Source: Fidelibacterota bacterium (GTDB taxonomy: Bacteria; Fidelibacterota; Marinisomatia; Marinisomatales; TCS55). Taken from it: a stretch of DNA of 32,252 nt. Below the pieces are notes generated by a model. It saw only the letters and a list, made by a program, of their open reading frames with translations, did not search any database and had not been told where the DNA came from. This document shows, piece after piece, positions 6,996-13,748 of this stretch. Numbering within the stretch: the first letter of the stretch is position 1; each line of letters opens with the position of its first letter. Both the position numbers and the translations under genes were made by a program. The DNA lies in assembly GCA_016845785.1 (NCBI GenBank), contig JAERSH010000006.1, forward strand, positions 1-32,252. Reading direction: 5' to 3'.

Positions 6996-8108
6996 ATGAT
7001 TGAATCCAGTCAAATCAAGCGATGGATCGTCGTAAACGACCTTCCGAAGGTATACAACCTTCGGAAGGTTCTTAACCTAATTATGGCGATTATATTCAGC
7101 AATGTGTTATTGATGAGCTGCAGCGCAAAGGATGAATCACCAGTTCCCACAACCGTTGTGGTTACACCAGAAATCGCGGGACTCAAGCCGGGGCAATCCT
7201 TGCAGCTGAGCGCCAGTGTAGTGGATCAGTTTGACGAAGAATTGGATTTGCCGATTATATGGAAATCTGAAAATGACAGTGTGGCCACCATTACGGCTTC
7301 AGGACTGGTGACTGCCCATAGCGTTGGGAGTACCTGCATATTGGCCATTTATGAAGATATTGTGGGTGTTATGGAATTAACGGTCAGTGAAAACAGGCGG
7401 AGGATATTAAGTGAATTATTCACATCCAGTACATGAAGTAACTGCGCCGGCGCGGAGCGTCGCTTTAATCCAATATTTGAAATGGATAATGCCAAGTATA
7501 TCGGTGAAGCATTGGACAGTATTTGGTTTGTTATCCAGTACCATATGTGGTGGCCCGGCGCCGGGAATGATCCCATGTTTATAAATAATGAAGATATGAA
7601 TCGCGCTCGAACCAATTTCTATGACAATACTGTTGTTCCTCGCATGTTTACCAATGGAAAAGAATCAACCGGGAATCCGGATATTTGGGTGAATGATGCG
7701 AAAAAATATGAAGGAAGTCAAAGCCTTTTTACGATTGATATGAGTGGGAATCAGGATGATCAATCTTATTCAATTGAGGTCAGAATGTCAGCCCTCGTCG
7801 CCCCAGCGGATCAAACGCTGGCTTTATTCGTGGCCGCCATTGTTGATTCTGTGGATTACCCCAATTCGGCCAATGGCTTAACCATACATCACAATGTGGT
7901 TATGGATATGGTGGCCGGAAATTCCGGGGAAGTGATTGAATTCAACGAAAACCTAAAACAATTCTGGGAATCTAATTGGACGGTACCAAACGCTTGGCTG
8001 AATGAAACCGACTTTGATTGGGCGATTGAAAATATATGGTTTGTGGCATGGATCCAGGATTTGGATACAAAAGAAATAATACAAGCAAATAAACTTAAAA
8101 ACTTTTAG
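6996..8108 (+). CDS. Omp28-like thioredoxin-fold lipoprotein with in-frame TGA (probable selenocysteine, UxxC)
   Basis: The frame is open from 6996 to 8108 except for one TGA at 7434. Before it lie a hydrophobic signal ending L-L-M-S-C (lipobox Cys, residue 42), a BIG2-type Ig domain (about residues 53-131) and R-R-I-L-S-E-L-F-T-S-S-T. After it come S-N-C-A-G in the same frame, then Q-Y-H, N-R-A, P-R-M-F-T-N-G and, at the end, W-I-Q-D-L-D-T-K-E-I-I-Q-A, the pattern of Omp28-like proteins with a thioredoxin fold. TGA sits exactly where the first Cys of CxxC belongs. The downstream part alone would start at the Met at 7482 with no ribosome binding site. An alternative start at 7083 would exclude the palindrome-coded residues, but 6996 has GGGA at good spacing and gives a basic n-region. 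If TGA is a true stop, this is a pseudogene or two ORFs (6996-7436 and 7482-8108). Confidence 0.72.
7039..7069 (+). repeat. Nested palindrome, full copy 1
   Basis: ACCTTCCGAAGGT, spacer ATACA, ACCTTCGGAAGGT. The two 13-base halves are exact reverse complements, and each half is itself a 6+1+6 palindrome, so the element can form one long hairpin or two short ones. With the 6996 start it is translated in frame as D-L-P-K-V-Y-N-L-R-K-V, giving the basic part of the lipoprotein signal. Confidence 0.9.
7434..7462 (+). promoter_or_regulatory. Candidate bacterial SECIS element with its UGA
   Basis: After the TGA at 7434-7436, bases 7448-7453 (CGGCGC) pair with 7457-7462 (GCGUCG), five Watson-Crick pairs and one G-U, around the three-base loop GGA (7454-7456). 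The loop begins 17 bases after the TGA and opens with G, which fits the known features of bacterial selenocysteine insertion elements: a short stem-loop just downstream of UGA with a G in the apical loop. A competing fold pairs CUGCGC with GCGGAG. This is by eye; no folding energy was computed. Confidence 0.55.
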
Positions 8109-8149
8109 TGAAATGAGTGGAATAATACACTTCGAAAGGAGAAATAATT

Positions 8150-8530
8150 ATGGATAACAGATTCATAGGGTTTGCCATCATTTTGGCATCAGTCATTTTA
8201 ATGGTTCCATTTGGAATGGATGCTGCGTTAGCATTTAATCCTTCGGTGATTGTGGTTTCATTCTTATGGGTAGTCGGCCTTGCATCGGGTTTAACCATTA
8301 TGGAACGAGAAGTCCACGTGGCCAAATTCTTTACCGATTTCAGTAAAAACCTCGTATTCGCTGGGTATATGGGCGCAATGATTATTATGGTAGTATTTTT
8401 AAATCAAGCCACCCAAATAAACTGGATTGAGAAATTAACAGGCGGTGTATCGCTAGCCCTTGTTAATATTTTTCTTGGGTATTTCCTCAGTCATATTTTG
8501 GGGCCATTTTTTAAACATCGTATTCAGTGA
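8150..8530 (+). CDS. Four-helix integral membrane protein, function unknown
   Basis: The 126-residue product has four hydrophobic segments, at about residues 5-27, 31-50, 66-87 and 99-121. Between helices 2 and 3 is a charged stretch, M-E-R-E-V-H-V-A-K-F-F-T-D-F-S-K. A good AAAGGAG precedes the ATG. It lies between the probable selenoprotein and the Rieske gene, with 12 bases to the latter, so the three may be one transcript and one redox-related function. I do not recognise a family. A subunit of a small membrane redox complex is one possibility, with no direct motif to support it. Confidence 0.72.
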   Translation: MDNRFIGFAIILASVILMVPFGMDAALAFNPSVIVVSFLWVVGLASGLTIMEREVHVAKFFTDFSKNLVFAGYMGAMIIMVVFLNQATQINWIEKLTGGVSLALVNIFLGYFLSHILGPFFKHRIQ

Positions 8531-8542
8531 GGCGGATTGATC

Positions 8543-9064
8543 ATGTATGATAACAGACTCTTTGACCTGAAAATCGACCCCCTTTTTGATGTAGTAAGCA
8601 GGCGAAAATTTATTGCTGAATCCTGCATGAGAGCGGGGGGCCTCGTTTTTGGTATTTACACGGTGAGTGGTATTAGCGGCTGCTCAAAGAAAGCGCCCAC
8701 CGAACCAGAAGAGGGCGGTGGAACTGGCGGTGGCGGTATGCCTGTGACCATCACTGTGGATATCTCCCTCAAGGAAAACGAAGCCTTAAGGACAGTTGGT
8801 GGTACGTTAGCCTTGGATGGTAATGCCTTGGACAGCCAAGGGATTTTTGTGGTTCGAACCAGTGAAACATCCGTGTCGGCTTTCAGCCGCACCTGCACCC
8901 ATCAAGGATGTAAGGTCGGAGCTTTTTCTAATGGAATTGCCACTTGCCCCTGCCATGGGAGCACCTTTTCAATCAATGGTAAGGTGGCAGGAGGGCCTGC
9001 ACCCAGTGCCTTGAAAGAATACACGGCTAAGCTTGAAGGAAATACAATTACGATATCGGGGTGA
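8543..9064 (+). CDS. Rieske [2Fe-2S] protein with Tat-type lipoprotein signal
   Basis: The 173-residue product carries both Rieske boxes: C-T-H-Q-G-C at residues 118-123 and C-P-C-H-G-S at 135-140. Expected cluster ligands are Cys118, His120, Cys135 and His138, and the Cys123/Cys137 disulfide of high-potential Rieske proteins is possible. Near the N-terminus, S-R-R-K-F-I (residues 19-24) is Tat-like, and the hydrophobic stretch ends I-S-G-C, a lipobox at Cys47, followed by a Gly-rich linker. This fits a folded, exported, membrane-tethered electron carrier. The start is the ATG at 8543 with GAGGCGG upstream. No cytochrome b gene is next to it, so the electron partner is unknown. Confidence 0.92.
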   Translation: MYDNRLFDLKIDPLFDVVSRRKFIAESCMRAGGLVFGIYTVSGISGCSKKAPTEPEEGGGTGGGGMPVTITVDISLKENEALRTVGGTLALDGNALDSQGIFVVRTSETSVSAFSRTCTHQGCKVGAFSNGIATCPCHGSTFSINGKVAGGPAPSALKEYTAKLEGNTITISG

Positions 9065-9104
9065 GAAGTGACCAATAAATATAATCATTTTAAAACTGGG
9101 CTCA

Positions 9105-9135
9105 ACCTTCCGAAGGTTGTGTACCTTCGGAAGGT
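9105..9135 (+). repeat. Nested palindrome, full copy 2
   Basis: ACCTTCCGAAGGT, spacer TGTGT, ACCTTCGGAAGGT. The pairing extends one base further on each side (A9104 with T9136). It sits 14 bases before the start codon of the following gene, and its last GGAAGGT is the only purine-rich tract near that start, so it may act as the ribosome binding site or hide it. Confidence 0.9.
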
Positions 9136-9149
9136 TTGGTTTTAATACC

Positions 9150-9929
9150 ATGAGACGAATTCAACCCATTCTGTTATTGATCCTGATTTCATCCCTATCT
9201 GCCAATGGAGTCTATTCGACTAATTCACCTCTTTTGGTTCTCAATAAGGCCCGTTTCCATCTTCAATTTTCCGGAAAATATTCCTTCGAAGATGGAAAAG
9301 AATTACAATTGGCTTTTTTTCCGATGAATCACATCTACCTGATGGGTGCATATATCACCAATAATAGTACTCATGCTACCACACCCTTATTAGGGGGTTC
9401 CCTGAAAAGGACTCAAGAATTGTCTCTTTATGATATAGGGGTGGGATTTTCCAATAGTTATGAATTGAATAAAACAAGGCTTTGGGGTGGGATTCAAATT
9501 GGATTGAGTGAGGCCAATTCCAAATTTGGATTATATAATTTTTCATTTGAAGAGGGTAATTTTGACCGATTCTTTTTCCTGGTCAATTTGGCCTCTGTGT
9601 GGAGACAATCCACATTCTCTGTGCTTTACCGGTGGACTAAAGTGAATTTTCCCCAATTAAAGATTAATCATTTTAATACCTTTGGCTCTGCTTATGAAAA
9701 CCTTGATTATCATGGGTATGAATATGATGTTTCTGGATCATTTTCTGAAGTCTTCCTTATTGTTAGGGCAGGAAACATTATTTTTGCCGAGGGTCTAATT
9801 GGATTCATTTTATTTGAAGAGGATGAATCTAACCAAATTGCATATACCCACAGTGTGGATGATTTCATTGTCAGTGTCGGAATCGGACTAAACTTTAACC
9901 TATTTGGGATGAATAATGCTGGCCGCTGA
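9150..9929 (+). CDS. Probable outer-membrane beta-barrel protein
   Basis: The 259-residue product has a signal peptide, MRRIQPILLLILISSLSANG, followed by alternating hydrophobic and polar strands rich in aromatic residues, typical of an outer-membrane barrel. The last strand ends G-I-G-L-N-F-N-L-F-G, although a terminal aromatic residue is not the last residue (it ends M-N-N-A-G-R). The ATG at 9150 was chosen over an upstream ATG at 9117 because 9117 lies inside the palindromic repeat and would add non-signal residues. I do not recognise a specific family. It ends the exported and membrane-protein block, before the long repeat-rich gap. Confidence 0.72.
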   Translation: MRRIQPILLLILISSLSANGVYSTNSPLLVLNKARFHLQFSGKYSFEDGKELQLAFFPMNHIYLMGAYITNNSTHATTPLLGGSLKRTQELSLYDIGVGFSNSYELNKTRLWGGIQIGLSEANSKFGLYNFSFEEGNFDRFFFLVNLASVWRQSTFSVLYRWTKVNFPQLKINHFNTFGSAYENLDYHGYEYDVSGSFSEVFLIVRAGNIIFAEGLIGFILFEEDESNQIAYTHSVDDFIVSVGIGLNFNLFGMNNAGR

Positions 9930-9992
9930 AAAACATATTATCCCCATTAGAAAATGGAGTGATTCACAAGTATTACATCCTTCCGTCATTAC

Positions 9993-10005
9993 ACCTTCCG
10001 AAGGT
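9993..10005 (+). repeat. Nested palindrome, half copy
   Basis: ACCTTCCGAAGGT alone, with flanks that extend the short palindrome (ATTACACC on the left, GGTGTGAT on the right). No second half follows within 40 bases. Confidence 0.85.
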
Positions 10006-10138
10006 GTGATAGCAAAAATGGGTGAGAATTGGGGTATCCAGACTTATGATTTTTCCAACAAGACTAAAAAACAAAAATTGTTAATCATCAAGGATTTGAA
10101 TAACAATGAATGACATTCATTGTTCACAGAATGACAAT

Positions 10139-10169
10139 ACCTTCCGAAGGTACAAAACCTTCGGAAGGT
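10139..10169 (+). repeat. Nested palindrome, full copy 3
   Basis: ACCTTCCGAAGGT, spacer ACAAA, ACCTTCGGAAGGT, in the gene-free stretch. Directly before it is a short direct and inverted repeat region (AATGAATGACATTCATTG). Confidence 0.9.
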
Positions 10170-10415
10170 GTACGACGGAAGGATTAAGACGAGGACAGCA
10201 AAGCATTAAACCCTCTCGAGGTTTACTCTTGGGGGGTAAAACGCCGGTGGGTTGGTCGATGGAAATCCACGAATCAGAGGAACAACCACCCCTACAGGAC
10301 AACCATGCGGATCTCCCCGCCGGCTTCCGATTCAATAGTTGGTGGGGAAGGGTGGGCAGGCCCGGCGGCTTTATTTGGACATGAATAAGTATGAACGAAC
10401 TCTCAAACTTTGAAA

Positions 10416-10492
10416 CCGGCGGTGGAAGGCATACCTGCCGAATCGTATCACAACGGACGCTTTCTACTTGGTGGTCAGTTTCCTGCCGCCGG
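10416..10492 (+). repeat. 77-base inverted repeat, GGCGG...CCGCC family
   Basis: CCGGCGG at 10416-10422 pairs with CCGCCGG at 10486-10492. The right end, CTTGG, four bases, CAG, then CCTGCCGCC and CATAT, closely resembles the right end of the 12343-12417 element, so both belong to one dispersed family. Confidence 0.55.
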
Positions 10493-10500
10493 CATATTAC

Positions 10501-10531
10501 ACCTTTCGAAGGATTTCGACCTTCGGAAGGT
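10501..10531 (+). repeat. Nested palindrome, full copy 4 (left half degenerate)
   Basis: ACCTTTCGAAGGA, spacer TTTCG, ACCTTCGGAAGGT. The left half differs from the consensus at two positions but keeps the five-base spacing. It abuts the 10416-10492 inverted repeat with an eight-base gap. Confidence 0.85.
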
Positions 10532-10671
10532 GTCGGAATGACAGAAAATCCAATATCGGTGAGTGGCGCTCGGGAGTCCATGAATCGAAAGGCCATTCAG
10601 TGTGGGCTCAAATGGAAATCCATGTGGCGCCACTTGCCGTTTATGGCAAAAATATTACCCAATAATAATTG

Positions 10672-10741
10672 CAGTGGGGAGCAGGAAAATACCCTCATGC
10701 CCAACTGGCCCATACCCTACCGGTATGCCAGCTCCCCACTG
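10672..10741 (+). repeat. 70-base hairpin before the CHASE sensor gene
   Basis: CAGTGGGGAGC (10672-10682) is the exact reverse complement of GCTCCCCACTG (10731-10741). Inside, CATACC (10711-10716) pairs with GGTATG (10722-10727), and flanking CTGG and CCAG add to the inner stem. It ends about 35 bases before the sensor's ribosome binding site, so it may act as a leader structure, a terminator of upstream transcripts, or simply a repeat element. Confidence 0.7.
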
Positions 10742-10787
10742 GATCATTTATTCCACTCTGGATACACCCGTTAAAAAGGAGGTTGGA

Positions 10788-12332
10788 TTGGTTATCCACA
10801 AAGAAAAAATTTCTAAAAAAATCATCTTCATTGTCATTGTATCGGGCTTAATCTTGAATTTTGCCGGTGCATTTTATACACGGGTATTGAATCAAAAAGA
10901 GATGGAAGCCCGGTTCAGATCTGACGCGGCTGCCTGGTCAGGTTATATTAAAGAAACGGTTACCACTCATTTGACCATCGTGTCTGATATTCAGAGTTTT
11001 TATCATGCATCTGAAAAAGTTTCGAGACACGAATTCAAAACATTTGTCCAAAAAAATCTGAAAAAATACAAAAGCATTCAGGCCTTGGAATGGGTACCCA
11101 AGGTGTCTCATTTGGATCGCCACGCTTATGAGCATCAAGCAGTAAAAGACGGATTTATAAATTTTAGGATTACTGAAAGAAAGCAACAGGGTGCCATGAT
11201 TCCCGCGTTCCATCGGGAATTTTATTACCCTGTTTATTATGTCGAACCTTTGGTGGGTAATGAGGCTGCCCTGGGTTATGATCTTTCTTCAAATCTCCGG
11301 CGTAAGACTGCGTTGGAGAAATCCTGTGAAACGGCAACGCAAGTGGCCACGTCTAAAATCATCCTCGTTCAGGAAAAGGAAAAACAAAATGGATTCCTTG
11401 TCTTTGCGCCGGTCTATGAGAAGAATAAAGATTTAAGCACCGTCGAAAATCGTAGAAAATATTTAACCGGTTTCGCATTGGGGGTCTTTCGCATCGGTGA
11501 TCTTGTTAAGCATTCACTGGGATTATTCGAAAACAGATTAACTGATTTTGACCTCTACCTTACAGATATTTCAGAGTCCACTAATCCGGAAGAATTATTA
11601 TTCTTTTCTGCCTCAGGAAATGATCCAAAAAATTTCAATGCGTTGATGGGTGATCGCATGGTATTTCAAGATAGGATTAACATAGGTAGCAGGTATTGGG
11701 CAGTGACGATTGTTCCCACAAGAACGTATAGGACCGGGGGAATGAATATTTTCCCGTTCCTGGTCATATTTATCGCACTGATTATCTCCTTTTTACTGGT
11801 GAAATATTTTTTAGCCTCTTTTCGCCAAATTGAACACGAACAGCAATTTCGCAATATGTCCGAGAAATACCTGGAAGGCATTTATCAATGCGGCGCTGAT
11901 GGAACCATCCGCTATATAAACAGGGCTTTTGCCAATTTATTTGAACTTTCGAAGGAAGAGATTTATGCCGTCGGCAACGATTGGAGTCAATTTTTGCCGA
12001 AATCATCATGGTCTGAGATGAACAACTATTTTAAGCAATTGCGGAGTGGTAAAGTTGTATCCGGTGAACTGAGATTTAAGCGTAAAGAAGGGAAGGCATT
12101 TTTATCCTATTTCACCGGGGTGCCATATATGAACAACGGGAATATCGAGTTCATATCGGGAATGGTTTCTGATATTTCAGAAAAACGTAAAACAGAAGAA
12201 GAATTAAAACAGCGACTAAATGAGTTGGAAGAATTTCACCGATTGACGGTAGGTCGGGAAATAAAAATGATTGAAATGAAAAAAGAAATAAATGAAATGA
12301 AGACTAAACTGGAAAATCAAAAATATGAATAG
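10788..12332 (+). CDS. CHASE-PAS transmembrane sensor without kinase domain
   Basis: The 514-residue product has helix 1 at residues 12-29, a periplasmic CHASE domain (about 75-305, with Q-A-L-E-W-V-P-K-V near 98 and F-Y-Y-P-V-Y-Y-V-E-P near 145), helix 2 at 322-343, one PAS domain (about 352-466) and a coiled tail. The tail holds E-F-H-R-L-T-V-G-R-E-I-K-M-I-E, also found in the PAS protein at 13749. No histidine kinase, GGDEF or EAL domain follows. The start is TTG at 10788, since AAGGAGG lies just before it; an upstream ATG at 10602 would translate through repeats. CHASE domains sense small extracellular ligands. Output probably passes through protein contacts of the tail with other cluster members. 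Confidence 0.88.
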   Translation: MVIHKEKISKKIIFIVIVSGLILNFAGAFYTRVLNQKEMEARFRSDAAAWSGYIKETVTTHLTIVSDIQSFYHASEKVSRHEFKTFVQKNLKKYKSIQALEWVPKVSHLDRHAYEHQAVKDGFINFRITERKQQGAMIPAFHREFYYPVYYVEPLVGNEAALGYDLSSNLRRKTALEKSCETATQVATSKIILVQEKEKQNGFLVFAPVYEKNKDLSTVENRRKYLTGFALGVFRIGDLVKHSLGLFENRLTDFDLYLTDISESTNPEELLFFSASGNDPKNFNALMGDRMVFQDRINIGSRYWAVTIVPTRTYRTGGMNIFPFLVIFIALIISFLLVKYFLASFRQIEHEQQFRNMSEKYLEGIYQCGADGTIRYINRAFANLFELSKEEIYAVGNDWSQFLPKSSWSEMNNYFKQLRSGKVVSGELRFKRKEGKAFLSYFTGVPYMNNGNIEFISGMVSDISEKRKTEEELKQRLNELEEFHRLTVGREIKMIEMKKEINEMKTKLENQKYE

Positions 12333-12342
12333 CGCAGTTAAA

Positions 12343-12417
12343 GGCGGCAGGGGGATCCCTTGCATGGAAATGACAAACATGTCATTTCATCTCCTTGGAC
12401 AGCAGCTCCCTGCCGCC
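12343..12417 (+). repeat. 75-base inverted repeat with inner hairpin
   Basis: GGCGGCAGGG (12343-12352) pairs exactly with CCCTGCCGCC (12408-12417). Within it, GAAATGACA (12367-12375) pairs with TGTCATTTC (12380-12388) around a four-base loop. It begins 10 bases after the sensor stop. The overall design and right end match the element at 10416-10492. The rest of the gap to 12535 shows nothing else that I recognise. Confidence 0.75.
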
Positions 12418-12535
12418 CATATGATGGCTGATTTTCTCGGAAATTTGATTAATTCATTCATAACGGATAAATTGGGAAAATCATGTGAACCAGTTATTTC
12501 ATACACGTACATGCAGGTATAAAAATTGAGAAAAA

Positions 12536-13141
12536 ATGATTAAAAACTTTTATACTACAGGGGATATTGCCCGCTATTGCGAGGTGGATATCAATACCAT
12601 TAAACGATGGATTGCAAAAAATGAAATCAAGTCATTCAAAACACCGGCAGGCCACCATCGTGTACTGCGCCATGATTTTATAAATTTCCTTAAAACCCAT
12701 AATTATCCCGTCTTGTTTAAAAATGACATGGAACCCTTAATCGGGATTATTGATGATAACAAAAGCGATTTAAAGCTGATTAAATACTGGCTGAAAAAAA
12801 AATTAAATAACGAAGGATTTTTAACCGCTTCCAATGGATTTGACGGCTATAACCTGATTGTAAATCGAAATCCCCAAATTGTCTTCCTGGACATATTGAT
12901 GCCCATGCAGGGGGGGCTTGAAATGCTGAAAACCGTCCGGCAAAATAAAAAATGCCCGCAGCCAGAATTTATCATCATGACGGGTTTTTTAAACGACCAG
13001 ATCAAAGATGAATTAAAACGGTTGAAAATTAAATATATTCTGGAAAAACCCTTGGATAAAGACAAAACCATGAAGCTTTGCCATCAAATATTAGAACAAA
13101 TGCCTGATTTAACGGATCAAGGATTGGGAGCCGCCGGATGA
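12536..13141 (+). CDS. MerR/excisionase-type HTH fused to a response-regulator receiver
   Basis: The 201-residue product has an N-terminal winged HTH (residues 5-52: Y-T-T-G-D-I-A-R-Y-C-E-V-D, T-I-K-R-W-I, T-P-A-G-H-H-R-V) of the MerR/BldC/excisionase type. A receiver follows (about 67-190) with the acidic pair Asp73-Asp74, phosphoacceptor Asp119 in F-L-D-I-L-M-P, Thr149 and Lys171. All key receiver residues are intact. This order, DNA binding first and receiver second, is the reverse of most response regulators. It is the only DNA-binding protein of the signalling cluster and so the likely transcriptional output. Its partner kinase could be the hybrid kinase at 16146, perhaps through the Hpt protein at 18661. 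Confidence 0.9.
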   Translation: MIKNFYTTGDIARYCEVDINTIKRWIAKNEIKSFKTPAGHHRVLRHDFINFLKTHNYPVLFKNDMEPLIGIIDDNKSDLKLIKYWLKKKLNNEGFLTASNGFDGYNLIVNRNPQIVFLDILMPMQGGLEMLKTVRQNKKCPQPEFIIMTGFLNDQIKDELKRLKIKYILEKPLDKDKTMKLCHQILEQMPDLTDQGLGAAG

Positions 13142-13161
13142 AATCAAAAAGTAACCATTAT

Positions 13162-13192
13162 ACCTTCCGAAGGTATGCAACCTTCGGAAGGT
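13162..13192 (+). repeat. Nested palindrome, full copy 5
   Basis: ACCTTCCGAAGGT, spacer ATGCA, ACCTTCGGAAGGT, with the stem extended by T13161 and A13193. It fills the gap between the HTH-receiver gene and the first STAS-like gene, 33 bases before the latter's start. Confidence 0.9.
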
Positions 13193-13225
13193 ACTCTTGG
13201 GGAAGAAGGTATGTAAGGATTACCC

Positions 13226-13624
13226 ATGAAACCCCATGAAAAAGCTAAAATTGTTACCACCCGTGTGGCTAAAGTGTGGATGGGCGAAGATGGCATCGTC
13301 CGGGCCAAGGCTAATTCGGATACCCGGGAAACCCTGGAAGACGCCAAAGAAAATGTTGCCGCCGTCAATAAAGTAACCCGGGGTAAAAAATCACCCCTGT
13401 TTATTGATTACAGATCCCTGAAAGCCCAGGATCGGGACGCACAAAATCATTATTCCACCGCGGAAGCTACCCAATTCGTTAGCGCCCTGGGAATGCAAGT
13501 GGAGTCTGCCGTTAGCCGTGTTATTCTGAATTTCTATCTGGGGATTCGGAAATCACCCCAACCACTCAAATTGTTTAACGATGAAGATGAAGCCCTCCAA
13601 TGGTTGAAGGGGTTTTTGGAATGA
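13226..13624 (+). CDS. Small STAS/SpoIIAA-like protein A
   Basis: The 132-residue soluble product has no signal or helix. The pattern is a basic N-terminal strand (K-I-V-T-T-R-V-A-K-V-W-M), then G-I-V-R-A, then S-P-L-F-I-D-Y-R-S-L-K, and a C-terminal D-E-D-E-A-L-Q-W-L-K-G-F-L. This resembles the SpoIIAA/STAS-like fold of small regulators, with the closing helix after a strand carrying an E-A-x-x-W-L pattern. TAAGGA precedes the start. It shares layout with the product at 15702. Such proteins usually act by protein contact in signalling. The family call is from pattern, not a motif with catalytic residues. Confidence 0.65.
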   Translation: MKPHEKAKIVTTRVAKVWMGEDGIVRAKANSDTRETLEDAKENVAAVNKVTRGKKSPLFIDYRSLKAQDRDAQNHYSTAEATQFVSALGMQVESAVSRVILNFYLGIRKSPQPLKLFNDEDEALQWLKGFLE

Positions 13625-13660
13625 CCTCGCCCCGGAATTTCACCCAATCCTTCCCCCAAT

Positions 13661-13691
13661 ACCTTCCGAAGGTTACATACCTTCGGAAGGT
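13661..13691 (+). repeat. Nested palindrome, full copy 6
   Basis: ACCTTCCGAAGGT, spacer TACAT, ACCTTCGGAAGGT. The flanks, CCTTCCCCCAAT on the left and TATTTGGGGGCAGAAGG on the right, extend the pairing imperfectly. It lies between the first STAS-like gene and the multi-PAS gene. Confidence 0.9.
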
Positions 13692-13748
13692 TATTTGGGG
13701 GCAGAAGGTGCTCATAAAAAGGTATTTAACCTTGGGGAGATGTAGCCA

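Larger units (their letters stand above)
9930..10787 (+). other. Repeat-rich stretch without a credible gene
   Basis: About 860 bases between the barrel gene and the sensor start hold no ORF with recognisable protein features. Open frames exist on both strands but have low-complexity composition and run through the repeats. The stretch contains one half and two full nested palindromes, two larger inverted repeats (10416-10492 and 10672-10741), a TCCTTCCGTC/GACGGAAGGA pair (9977-9986 and 10174-10183) and a repeated TGGAAATCCA motif (10260-10269 and 10613-10622). It is visibly richer in G and C than the flanking genes. It may be a dumping site for small repeat elements, a decayed element or a structured RNA; I cannot choose. 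Confidence 0.6.

Noticed and set aside
7434-7436. TGA read as Trp or Gly in an altered genetic code
   Set aside because: Many genes here end properly at TGA (for example those ending at 8530, 9064, 13624 and 28413), and no other gene has an internal TGA.
7482-8108. Independent gene starting at the Met at 7482
   Set aside because: No ribosome binding site, no signal peptide although the family is exported, and the thioredoxin motif would lose its first half; continuity in frame with the upstream part explains it better.
9916-10113. 65-residue open frame after the barrel gene
   Set aside because: It overlaps the barrel gene's end, passes through a half palindrome and has no recognisable feature or ribosome binding site.
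10117-10596. 159-residue open frame on the minus strand
   Set aside because: It runs through two palindromes and a larger inverted repeat, has no ribosome binding site, and shows no protein-like domain pattern.
9930-10787. Insertion sequence or transposase remnant
   Set aside because: No transposase-like segment, target duplication or long terminal repeats were seen; only short inverted repeats are present.
12325-12522. 65-residue open frame after the CHASE sensor
   Set aside because: Most of it is the 75-base inverted repeat, which explains the open frame.
7039-13691. Dyads as CueR/MerR-type copper operators (ACCTTCC and GGAAGGT arms)
   Set aside because: The outer arms equal the classic CueR arms, but here they are 17 bases apart instead of about 7, and the dyads lie before signalling genes and not before the metal-efflux operon.
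7039-13691. CRISPR array
   Set aside because: The repeats are dispersed over kilobases with genes between, and the only regular spacer is five bases long; no cas gene is present.
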